Below, in pieces: positions 38,201 through 50,200 of a stretch of 64,000 nucleotides of DNA. Source of the stretch: Harmonia axyridis (taxonomy: Eukaryota > Arthropoda > Insecta > Coleoptera > Coccinellidae); the NCBI RefSeq assembly GCF_914767665.1, contig NC_059501.1, positions 75,118,798-75,182,797 on the forward strand. The letters run 5' to 3'. Below the pieces are notes generated by a model. It did no database searches. It saw only the letters and a program-made list of their open reading frames with translations, and was not told the DNA's origin. The translations under genes were made by a program, and so were the position numbers. Position 1 is the first letter of the stretch, and every line of letters begins with the position of its first letter.

Positions 38201-41200
38201 GTCCGCAAACGCTTTGTTTTTGAGATACAGGTGTTAAATTTCAAGTTTTTTTTCTCATAGCAGCTTGCCTTCACAAGATATTTAACTTAAATTGGCATAG
38301 ATATTCCAAATATTTCAATTTAAAGTTTTCATCAAGTGATATCCTAATTTTGATTCAAAATCTACAGGGTGAATTTTTTGTGGAAGGGTGCTCGCTTCTT
38401 TCTTCCAATATATTTTTTTGTGAACCACTGGTAGTTCAGGAAAAATTAATAAGAAACTTTGGTTCAGTACCGCACTTTTTGGTTTGTTGCAGTTTTGTCG
38501 TATCTGCAATCGATTTTGAGAAAAAAATTCAAACAGCTCTCTATAGTAATTCTCAGGAAAATCCAAATCATTATAAAGAGCCAGTTAGCTTGCTTTGATG
38601 AATAAATTAATTATAAGTTTTGGTACTCATTTACCAACTCTGTAGCGAAGATTAATAAATATTCGATAAACTGATTAAGCATCACATAACAGTAAGACTA
38701 CAAGAAACACCGTGTATCTCGAAAACAAAGCGTTTGCGGGCTCATGTTTATGAGCCATTTTACTTTCAAAATCATCCAAGGAATCTCTCATTTTCCTTCT
38801 TAACTCCAATTTAGGAACACCCAGTATATGATAAGAACAATCGATTTTGTAATAAAAAAAATATTACCAGTAATTTGGTTCAAACTTCGTTATCAAACCT
38901 CTTTTCTGACATTATAGATATGAGTGAACAATGTCGTCAAAATAATTGTTTCGATTACGCACCCCCAACAAAAAAAAATATCTACACCCTTGATCAAAAC
39001 GAAAAGAAAAATGAATTATTCGAAACAATAAATTGAGCGAACGGTTAATTGATTGAATGAATAAATTAATATAAGGTCAGACAAACGTTTAGGAATTTTT
39101 GTATTTTTCAATACAATTTTTCCTCATCAGTGTCCCTTAGTTGCAAAAATATACTGAATTTCCAAACTTACAACTTGTATATTCCTTTCAGTAACTTGCA
39201 TTTAAGGACACCAGGTCTGTATATATCAATAGGTAGTCATAAATGCTTTCTCTTACTCTTCTGTGAAATGGATATACAAATCAAGATTTATAATTAAAAT
39301 ATCAATTTTAGAGAAGTTAGGTTGTGAAATGAATATACATATTGTAAATTTGTGAATAAGGTAATTTTTTCGAACTATAACACACTGATAAGGAATAATC
39401 CTATCGCCTATTATATTAATTCAATTATTTAATTTATTAACAACCGTTTACTCAATTTGTACAGTTTTGGATAATTTATTTTTATTTTCGTTGGTTTGAA
39501 TATTTTGTCAGTTGGAATTGTATTTCTAGACAAAAAAGTGTACAGGGTGTAACATGAGTGACTGGCCATAGCCTAGTGGTGAATGCAAGTTATTCAGGTC
39601 AGATTTCGAAGTTTAAAGGAAAAAACTCGATAATCTGAGTACTGCCTTGAAAATATTGAAATCACATTAATCGTTTTGAAGGGTTGCATGAAGTTAATAA
39701 ATCCACTAAATTTTAACAAAATCGGACTGCTGATTCCCAAGTTATGGAGATTAGAAATTTGGGCCAATTTGCATGAATCACCCTGTATCTCCGAAACTAA
39801 CAGTCTTAGGATACAAAACAAGCTACTTTTCTGAAAGGCCTGGATGACCTGCGTTCGCCACAAGGCTATAGCCAGTCACTCATGTTACACCCTGTTTATC
39901 AAAAAGGTATACCAAATAGTGAAATTTTGCCATATTTTTTTTTTGCTTACCGATAACTTATTTTTCACTTTCATAGAGGGTTTTGCAGATATAGTGACGG
40001 TTTCCTTCATTCCCAGAGGAATAGTTTCTTCGACATCAACATTTTTAGGTGACGAATCTGCAAAAACAATAGATCTCATAAACATACAGGTACTTCGTAC
40101 AGCGACTTAATTTTCATTACTTTACATTCAAAGCAAAATATCGAGAATTGATAATTCGAAGGAATCGCAGAAACAGTTACGTAAGGAAGAAGCGTTATGC
40201 TTTTTTTCGCGTGCGAATATTGATATTTGTGCATCAAGCATTGAGTGCAGCCAAAAAATAGTGATAGATCCTTGTCGACCAGAGATTCGACCCTATATAG
40301 ACGTTCCTTAACTTACGTTAATCGAGCTTTTTGGTATCAAGAAAATATAATCTACAAAAATTTACATTTATCACTTTTAGGGTAGATAAAAGACGAGAGA
40401 AACTTTGTTACTGAACGATATCCCGAACATAATTTGTTTTGGCCCATACTCAAAATACGTATTTCCAGAGGTGATCGATCATATGGGTCCATTTTAACAT
40501 ACAAAGCTTAGGAATGGCACCTTCCAGCTTATATACAGGGAATCCCGTAAAGACCACGTCAAACCGAGGAAGAATGTAGATCAAAGGATAACCCACCTGC
40601 TATGACTAAATTCCCATTATAAAAGTCTTACCGTTTTCGAGATATTTTTTTTTTTGTTGAAAATAATGAATTTTTGCCCATTTCAATAGTTTTGCCCTTA
40701 CGGTTGGTACAATTTTACATCTTTCTGGTTAATTTTTTCTGTAAAATATTGCTGAAGAATGATTTTAACGTTTACATTAAAAACATCCTCCGTAAATTTT
40801 AGAGGGGGGCTATGAGAAATCTTTTTATTGGAAATTTTGGTAGTGGATTATTTTGTTCATGAAGTTTAGCCCATCGTAGTGGAAAAAAAAAGTACCGAGC
40901 TACTGCTGCACATTACACCAATAAATTGTCTATTTTATAGTGATTTCAAAGAGGTATCACACAAGTCACTTGTTATTCAAAGAAAAAAGATATGGCTGTT
41001 TTTATCCAAATGGGTACGTTTCTGACAAAATCAAATTTGTCAATTCTGTTAAGAAATCTTCGATGTTGCATTACTTAGTGAACAATGGCAATTGTTTACG
41101 TGCGAAAATATTACTCGCATAATTATTCACCTCAACGAAATTCAATTTTGCCTGTACTAAGAATGGGTACATGAAGACCTAAATCCTCTTGACTTTTAAT

Positions 41201-44200
41201 ATCGGGGCTGCCTAAAAGACAAAGTATACGCAACACTCATACGTGATGAAGCCGAATTGCGGATGCGTTCTCTCAATTCGGCTTCATCACGTATGGGTGT
41301 TGCGTATGCTTTGTCTTTCAGGAGCCCCAATAATAAAAGTCCATAGGATTTAGGTCAGGTGAGCGAGGAGGCCACAAAATTTCACCTTCTCTTCCAATCC
41401 ACCGGTGGGGATAAGTTCTATTCAAATGTGCGGTAACTTCGAGTCCGTAATGTCCTGGGCATCCATCATGTTGAAGACTACGTCGCAGCGCCAGTGGCAC
41501 ATCTTCCAATAAAATGGCGGCTGGTTGGTTAAAAATTCCAAATAATTGTTTGCGTCCAGTGATGGTGGCAGTTCGATCGGGCCCAAAATTGCACCATTAA
41601 ATATTCCAGTCCATAAATTGATCTTGAATCGATACTGTGATCTATCTTCTCTCACCTCGTGTAGTTTATGATATTTCAGCTATGCAAATTGTGGAGATTC
41701 ATGTACCCATCCTTGGTACAGGAAGACTCGTCGCTCCAAATGATCTTATTAAAAAAATCTGGATCTGCATGATGTTTTCCAAAATTTACCGGCAAAATTG
41801 AATTTAGTTGAGGTGAATAATTATGCGAGTAATATTTTCGCACGTAAACAATTGCCATTGTTCACTAAGTAATACAACATCGTAGATTTCTTGACAAAAT
41901 TGACAAACTTGATTTTGTCAGAAACGTACCCATTTGGATAAAAACAGCCATATCTTTTTTCTTTGAATAACAAATGACTTGTGTGATACCTCTTTGAAAT
42001 CACTATAAAATAGACAATTTATTGGTGTAGTGTGCAGCAGTAGCTCGGTACTTTTTTTTTCCACTGCGATAGGCTAAACGTCATGAACAAAATAATCCAC
42101 TACCAAAATTTCCAATAAAAATATTTCTCATAGCCCCCCTTTAAAATTTTCGGAGGATGTTTTCAATGGAAACGTTAAAATCATTCTTCAGCAATGTTGC
42201 ATTTTCCCTATATTTGAACCAATAAAATGATGTTATAATAAATAATCTTACCAATATAAACTGCTCTCTGCGTCCACACAGCACCGCACTGTATAAGGAT
42301 GTAAAGGAACAGGGTATAAGGATTGAAATGGAACAAAATGGGACTTATACAATGCAAACTGACCTTCTAATGGACTGTAATCCTAATATATTTAAAATGT
42401 CCGTCAATTAAACCAAAACCGTTATATTAAACACCGAAAACTTTATACTAACAACCTTTAACTTTTCTTTCCGACCGCCGATACATCTTTTTCATCTGAC
42501 AATACATACGTCTCGATTTCCCAGAATGCGCGACGTTGCCAAAACTAAACATCATAATTACTTAAAAAGGGCTAAAACATACCCCCCGCCCTGAAAACTC
42601 AATTTCAGTCACTTTGAAATCAAATACCTATCATGAATGAACTTGTCAAAATCATCCACTGTTAAAAAAAATTCACCAAAAAAGAAACAAAAACTAACCT
42701 ACCAAAAAAAATATATATATAGTAGTCAACTCTTCTGACTACTGGGTCGGTAAAGGACATACCTTTACTACAGGTCGTGTATAGGTACCTTTACTCGTTT
42801 TCAGCGTTACATTACGGACTATACCATCTTTTCCGGGATGGACCGCTGTGACCAACGCCAATGGCCAATGCAGTGGTGGCGAATTTTCACACTTTAATAT
42901 GGCTACCGTGCCAACTTCAATATTTGAACATTTCAAATGCCATTTCTCCCGCGTTTGTAAGGTCGTTAGATACTCTAATTTCCAGCGCTTCCAGAAATCC
43001 TGAACCATCCGGTCAATCAGTTGAAAACGATCAAGCCTATTCAACTTGATATCCGACAAATCATGCGATGGAATATATTTCAATGGTGACATTGTCAAAA
43101 AATGTGAAGGTGTTAATGCTTCCGTTGCACTTGAATCTGATGACAGACGACAAAGCGGACGTGAATTCAATAAAGCTTCAACCTGCGTAAGAAGAGTGCT
43201 GAACTCTTCAAAAGTTAGTATCTGAGTACCTATTACCTTATAGATCAGATTCTTAGCCGATTTAACGTTGCTCTCCCACAAACCGCCCATGTGGGGTGCC
43301 CCGGCTGTATTAAATTTCCACTCAATACCATTCAAAGCTAATTCATTTTGAAAAGAAGTTATGAATTGATCCGAACTAATAAACTCATTAATTTCGCGAA
43401 GAACTTTTTTAGCACCCACAAAGTTAGTGCCCCTATCTGAATACAGAACATTACAAGTACCCCTTCGAGATATAAACCGTTTGAAGGCTTGCAAAAAATG
43501 ATCCGTAGATAATGAACTGACGAGTTCCAAATGAACTGCTTTAACGCTCATACATATAAACAAACAAACATATCCCTTATATACTTGAGTTTTCCTATTC
43601 TTACCGAGTGATATTTCGAACGGTCCAAAGTAATCTACCCCCGTTTGAGAAAACACTTTTGTAGGATTCACTCTTGAAGCAGGCAAATTCGCCATCAGAG
43701 GATAATTATTTCTGGGCTTTAACCTAAAACAATGATTACAGGCATGTATTTGCTGTCGTATAACATTACGACCACCCACTATCCAATATTTTTGTCTCAA
43801 CAACGCTTCTAAAAGAAATGAACCTGTATGGAGATTTATTTTATGATAGTATTGAATTAATTTTACCGTAAAAGGATCTTTGCCTGGAAGTAGAATAGGG
43901 TGTTGGCTAGTAAACTTGAGTGAAGAATTTTCTAATCGCCCCCCCACCCTGAGAACTCCATCTTGGATGAAAGGTGTCAATTTGCGTAATTTTCCATAGA
44001 TCTCTTTTTCTAAATTCAATAACCTTATTTCCGATCCGAATGCTTTATTCTGAACAATTTTTATCAATACGATCTCCGCTTTTTTCAAATCATCTGCTAT
44101 AATAAATTTTCTCTTGGGAATCTTCTTCAAAAATCTAAGTACCCAAACCGTAATCCGCAAAACAGAAATCCACGACGAAACTCTCGAAAACATTGTATAA

Positions 44201-47200
44201 AACGACTCATTCGCTTCATTTTGAATAGATACATAACACCCAGTTTGCTCTATTTCTTCTTCAGAATCTCTTAAACAAGTCTCCCTAGTGATAGGCCAAT
44301 CTCTGTCTGAAGATTGTAACCAAATTGGACCGGACATCCATAAAGGATTATCAATTAATTGTGAGGGAATACAACCTCTAGACAAAATATCAGCGGGATT
44401 TGTTACTCCGGAGATGTGAAACCATTGTGCTTTTGGACAATTTTCTTTTATTTGGCATACCCGATTCGCCACATATATGTCTTTTAGAAATACAGTATTC
44501 AACCATTGAATAACCGTCGAAGAATCTGAAAAGGCTATTATTTTCGAGATGATAATTCGTTTTTCATACTCTTCTGTAACACGTTTTACTAATTGGGATA
44601 AAAGTACAGCCGCAGCTAATTCCAATCTAGGAATTGTAATTAATTTAGTCGGGGATACTTTAGATTTTGCACATAATAAATTGACAACGATTTTACCATC
44701 ATTTCCGATTGTTCTCACGTAAACAACTGCACCGTATCCATCTTTACTCGCATCTGCAAAAGCAATCAACATAATCGGAGATGTTGTCACAACACCAGAA
44801 TGTCGTGCAAACTGAAAATGCTCAAGTATCGGCCATTCTTTTCTTAATATTGACCAACTTTTCGATATATCCTCCGTTACATCATCATCCCAACCCAAAG
44901 TCCGTTTCCACAATTGCTTTATCAAAAGTTTTAAGTGTAATATAAATGGTGCAAGAAGTCCCAATGGATCATAACATCGAGCCACCGTGGACAATATTAT
45001 ACGCTTCGTACATTTTGAATCTGGAACTTGAAAGAAAAATTTTAAATAATCCGTCTCCGGGTTCCAGTACATACCCAAAATTTTTGTGTCCGTTATAAAT
45101 GTCACCGAATTTACAAGTTGTTGATCATTTGGAATCAACTTCAATAGATCGAGAGAATTAGAAGACCACTTAACTAACTCGAATTTTCCTTCTGCGAATA
45201 ATGACACTGATTGTGAATACAAATTGAATGCTTCCTCTTCCGAAGGAATGCTGCAAACCAAATCATCTATGTAAACATCTGTCGAAACTATTTTCGTTGC
45301 TAAAGGATAACTACATCCATTTTCTTTTATCAATTGCTTTATAGTACGAAGAGCTAAATATGGACTTGATTTCACCCCAAATGCTAAACGATTAAATTCA
45401 AATACCTGAACCGGATCATCAGGACTGAAACGCCAAAGCAATCTTTGAAACCTCCATTGATGATCAACTAATTTTATTTGATGATACATTCGTCGAATAT
45501 CCGCTGTAATCGCTATTCGAAACAACCTAAAATTCAGCAATAAAGAAAATAAATCGGTTTGTAGTTTTGGACCACCATGTAAAATGTCGTTCAACGAAAC
45601 ATCATTATCGGATGATGTACTAGCATCTAAAACTACACGAATTGGTGTACTCGAACTACTTTGCTTAACAATGGCATGATGAGGAATGTAATACGCAGGT
45701 TCCGAATCTTTTAAATATTCATCCTCAACCAAATGCATATAACCTAACTGAATTGCTTTTTTCATTATCTCATTATAACTCAAACGAAACTCCGGAAATT
45801 TCGCCAACCTTCTTTCTAATGAATAGAGCCGAATCAATGCCGTTGTCTTAGAATTACCCAAAGTATTCGGAGAATTCTTAAAAGGAAGCGCTACCGTGAA
45901 ACGTCCCTCATAATCTCTACTAAAAGATGTAGAAAACAAATTTTCGCATATTACTTCTGCTGGGTCCGGCAAAATATTCTTTGGAACTTGTTCCATCTCC
46001 CAAAATTTATTAACCAAGTCATTTAACCGACACTCCTCCCTTAAACTGAAGAATACACCGAACTCTCCCTTTGACTCTAACTTACGAACCTTTCCCATAA
46101 TCATATGACCAAATACCGTTTGTACCGCCACTGGAGATCCCGATGCTGATGGTACCGAATTACCCACAATAATCGAGAAAAGATCCGCCCCCATAATGCC
46201 ATCAACTTCAGCCGGTTCGTCAAATTTTTCATCTGCCAATTGTATATTTCCAAAATTCTTTAAAAACACCGCGATCAATTTTGGCTATTGGAAGTTTATC
46301 CGTGATTTTATCTACTAAAAATGCCTCAATAGAATATTTCTTATTAAGATCATACCTAGACGAAACAATAATACTTGTAAAACCTTTAATTGAATTTGAA
46401 CTGAATCCAACCCCATGAATTGACGTTGAACATTGTGAAAACTTCAATCCTAATTTCTTACAACACCTATAAGTAAGTAAGTTAACTTGACTGCCACTAT
46501 CTACTAAAAACCTAGCTTTCTTCAAACTACCCGAACCGTTCAAAACATTTACCACAACCGTCGACAATAAAACCGTATGAGTATCCCGATCACCCATAGC
46601 AGTAGCACAAAAATTGTTATTTGTTGAAACCAACGTATTTGTATTCGAATCCGATTTCGAATTTGGATATTTTTCCAGTTCACCCCGTATACGTCCTAAA
46701 TGTAATAGGAAGTGGTGTTTTCTGGAACACTCTGAACATAATTTCTCTGAAGGACAGTCTCTTACCCCGTGATTTTGCGATAAGCAATTGTAGCACCATT
46801 TGTTATCCCGTACTGTAGCATATCGTTTAGATGGCGATAGTTGTTTGAATTTATCACATCTACTCAACGAATGATTTTTCCGATTACAAAAAATACATAT
46901 ATCCGACCGATCCATTCCTACGCAAGAATTATTTTGATGTACAAAAAAGGATTTCGAATTACGAGTTTTATAGCTATCACCTCTACTAGTGGTTGATTGC
47001 TGATTTAGAGCCAAAATTTTCGATTGTTCCTTCACAAACTTAATCAAATTTTCATAGGTAGGTATTCCATTACCCCTAATAGTCATTTCAAACGATCTCA
47101 CCGTATCAGAATCAAGCTTAGAAAGGGCCTGATGCATTAAAATGAAGTCCGACATATCATCTAATTTAAGCTTTTTCAAAGCCTGTACCGCACAATCAAA

Positions 47201-50200
47201 TTTTTCCAAAAATATATTGAGACCCTTAGATGACTCACCCTGTATCGATTTGAACTCTAAAATTTGGCGTAGATAATTAGTTGCAAGAGCGCGCTTATCC
47301 TGATATTTTTCCACAAGCGAATTCCAAATGATTTCATAATTTTCTCCAGTAGGAGCTAATGAAGAACAAATAGTCAACGCAGATCCTTTCAAACGACCTA
47401 CCAAATAATTCACTTTATCAGTATCCGTAAGTAACTTATTTTCATGTATCAAACTCTTGAATATTGAATAAAAGGTTTCCCATTCTCTAATATTTCCCGA
47501 AAATTCCGGCAATTCAATCTTCGGTAGTGTAGGAAGATTACGTATCAATCCCTGAGGTTCAACATTAACCGAAGAAACATCTTTCTGAATTTGTTCTCGT
47601 TCCAATTTAGCCGCTGAAAATTGAATGTGACAACACATTTCATCAATAGTTCTAAATATATTAAAGTCTGGTTCGAACTCATCATTAATTTCAAAACTGA
47701 GCTCTGTTATATCGTCTATTATTTTCAGTAGGTCATTCTTTGTTGAATTGATTGAACTGACCATTGTTAAAAATTTAGTTTTAGCTACTTCACTTGTTAA
47801 TGATTTTGACAAATCCAATGAATTCTGCAGTATCGAAAATAAAGATTCTTTCTTAGCAATAAGCATCTTAATTTTCCGTTCAGTTGACGTTCCACCCATT
47901 GTGTTGAAAGTCAAGTGCGCAGAATACTCGAAAACTAACCCCGCGAGTCTAAACTGTGAATTGAATACCTTTGTGTACGCTTGGCAACAAGGCTTACTCT
48001 GGGACTCGAATCGTATTTGATAACCGCTGAAAAAATACAAAAACTACCGCACGTTTTTACTTCGCTCAATACCGTATGAACGAACAAAATAAACTGAATT
48101 AATATTTCCGAATACAATTAGGAATGAAATGAAAATGAGTTCCGAAACTCTGTATACCGATTGAAACCTAAATAAATGTAACCGAAACTTGAATTAAAGT
48201 TCAAAAAACCCGTGCTCGAAGAACCAAAAAATGTTGCATTTTCCCTATATTTGAACCAATAAAATGATGTTATAATAAATAATCTTACCAATATAAACTG
48301 CTCTCTGCGTCCACACAGCACCGCACTGTATAAGGATGTAAAGGAACAGGGTATAAGGATTGAAATGGAACAAAATGGGACTTATACAATGCAAACTGAC
48401 CTTCTAATGGACTGTAATCCTAATATATTTAAAATGTACGTCAATTAAACCAAAACCGTTATATTAAACACCGAAAACTTTATACTAACAACCTTTAACT
48501 TTTCTTTCCGACCGCCGATACATCTTTTTCATCTGACAATACATACGTCTCGATTTCCCAGAATGCGCGACGTTGCCAAAACTAAACATCATAATTACTT
48601 AAAAACGGCTAAAACAAGCAATATTTCACAGAAAAAACTAACCAGAAAGATGTAAAATTTTACCAACCGTAAGGGCAAAACTATTGAAAGAGGCAAGAAT
48701 TAATTATTTAAAAAAAAATATATATCTCGAAAGACTTTTATAATGGGAATTTTGTCATAGCAGGTGGGTTATCCTTTGATCTACATTCTCCCTCGGTTTG
48801 ACGTGGTCTTTACGGGACACCCTGTATATATAGCTGTATAATTATACCAGAATATGGTATTTCCAGAATATTTTGTTTGGATCTTTGATAACTTAAGTAT
48901 TATATTGCACTATGGAGTGATCATTCGTGAAAGTATACTCATTTTTTACCTCGTTTCACCTACAACTGCAGACATTGAAAAAACTTGCGCTGTCGTCGAT
49001 TGAACCGTTTTGCCGATTAAATCAAACAACATCTTTTCAGACAGAAATTTTCTTAATCATCGTGAGATGCTACTCAAGAATGAATATGGAGTGAAATATT
49101 AAAAGTTTCAACATCATAAATAGAAGGAAAGATACACAACTTGTTCGCAATTGGTTAGCAGCAATAAATCGTACTTGTACTCAACCAGTCGAAACAGGAG
49201 GGGATCACATAACCTCACTCCACCCAATGAAGAAGTCTAAACACCGTATCCGGTTAGCAATAATCAGTGCGGAGACATTCATTTTCGGAAAATAATTGAC
49301 GACCAATAAAAATCTGAAGATGCGTACCGCAGTTGTAGACAAAACGTCGGATGAAAAGCCTACTAGAGCAAGGCTAGAAGAATCGAAATTTTTTAACTCT
49401 ATGTGGCGTGTAGTGAAAGCTTCAAGTTTATATTAAAACATCGTTTTTGTTCAATTCTCGGTATTTTCTTAATTGATTTTCTTCAATTTAGTGAAAATTC
49501 TTACTTCCAGAACTGGTATCCACAATCTTCTCTAAGGACGTCGAAGGTCTAATGAACACTATATTTTTCCGCCTGAAACAATAAAAGATTTGAATATGAG
49601 TAGAAAAGTAATGCAGTTGAACACACACAACAATATTTAAATCAGTAAATGGCAATTAGGATTAATCAATAAGTAAAAAGCGGAAGATAGAAACATACTA
49701 CAGTCGATGCAACGCAACGTTGGCTAGATTCGATCGACGCGTCGATTCGTCCCAGTCGACGCGTCAGTCCACGTCAACACACCAGAATAATTTAACAAGA
49801 TGGTCCTGAAGTACTCAAAGTTACTCCTCATTGAATCATTTGTTTTTGTGTTCCGTTACATGACCTTGCTCAGAAATGAAAACTAGTTTGTTTTCTGATT
49901 TTTTTCTATCGCATACATGAGTTGACAGTGCGATAATAAAATCTCACCGCATGCTGATATTTGAAATTTTTACTGCTGCGAACAGATACATCGGTGAATT
50001 GATTGGGCGTTATTTCTGACAATATTCTTCTTCTATTATTTTTATATTGTTTATATCATTATTTTTTTGTTATGAAATTACTCTCACGTCTTAACACACA
50101 GCCGTGAAAACCATGATTAATGTATTATTTATATTATTATTTTATATCATATATATTACTATTTTTTGTTATTCATTTATATCTCCTTAATACTTTTCTC

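Larger units (their letters stand above)
42195..48616 (-). mobile_element. BEL/Pao LTR retrotransposon, nearly intact
   Basis: Two 385-bp LTRs (TGTTGCA...CTAAAACA on the plus strand) with a 5-bp target duplication AGCAA (42190-42194, 48617-48621). I see two base differences between the LTRs (GTCC/GTAC and AAGGG/AACGG), so the insertion is young. Reading on the minus strand, a TGG-starting primer-binding site (TGGTTCTTCGAGCACGGG) follows the 5' LTR and a G-rich tract AGGGCGGGGGGTA precedes the 3' LTR. Gag-protease and pol frames fill the interior; no env frame. Confidence 0.96.
40536..48824. mobile_element. Palindromic Tc1/mariner-superfamily element, split by BEL/Pao
   Basis: TA at 40534-40535 and 48825-48826. 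Ends CAGGGAATCCCGTAAAGACC and, inverted, CAGGGTGTCCCGTAAAGACC. Without the retrotransposon it is about 1.86 kb. It is a tail-to-tail inverted duplication centred near 41265: both halves carry KRYHTSHLLFKEKRYGCFYP, and the centre pairs AATTCGGCTTCATCACGTAT with its complement. The right half keeps more transposase than the left. Confidence 0.88.

Noticed and set aside
42580..42738. Possible env-like frame beside the BEL/Pao 3' LTR
   Set aside because: Only about 160 bp separate pol from the LTR and no frame of useful length exists.
46621..48020. Plus-strand open frames opposite the BEL/Pao Gag region
   Set aside because: Antisense shadows of the Gag frame; no motif.
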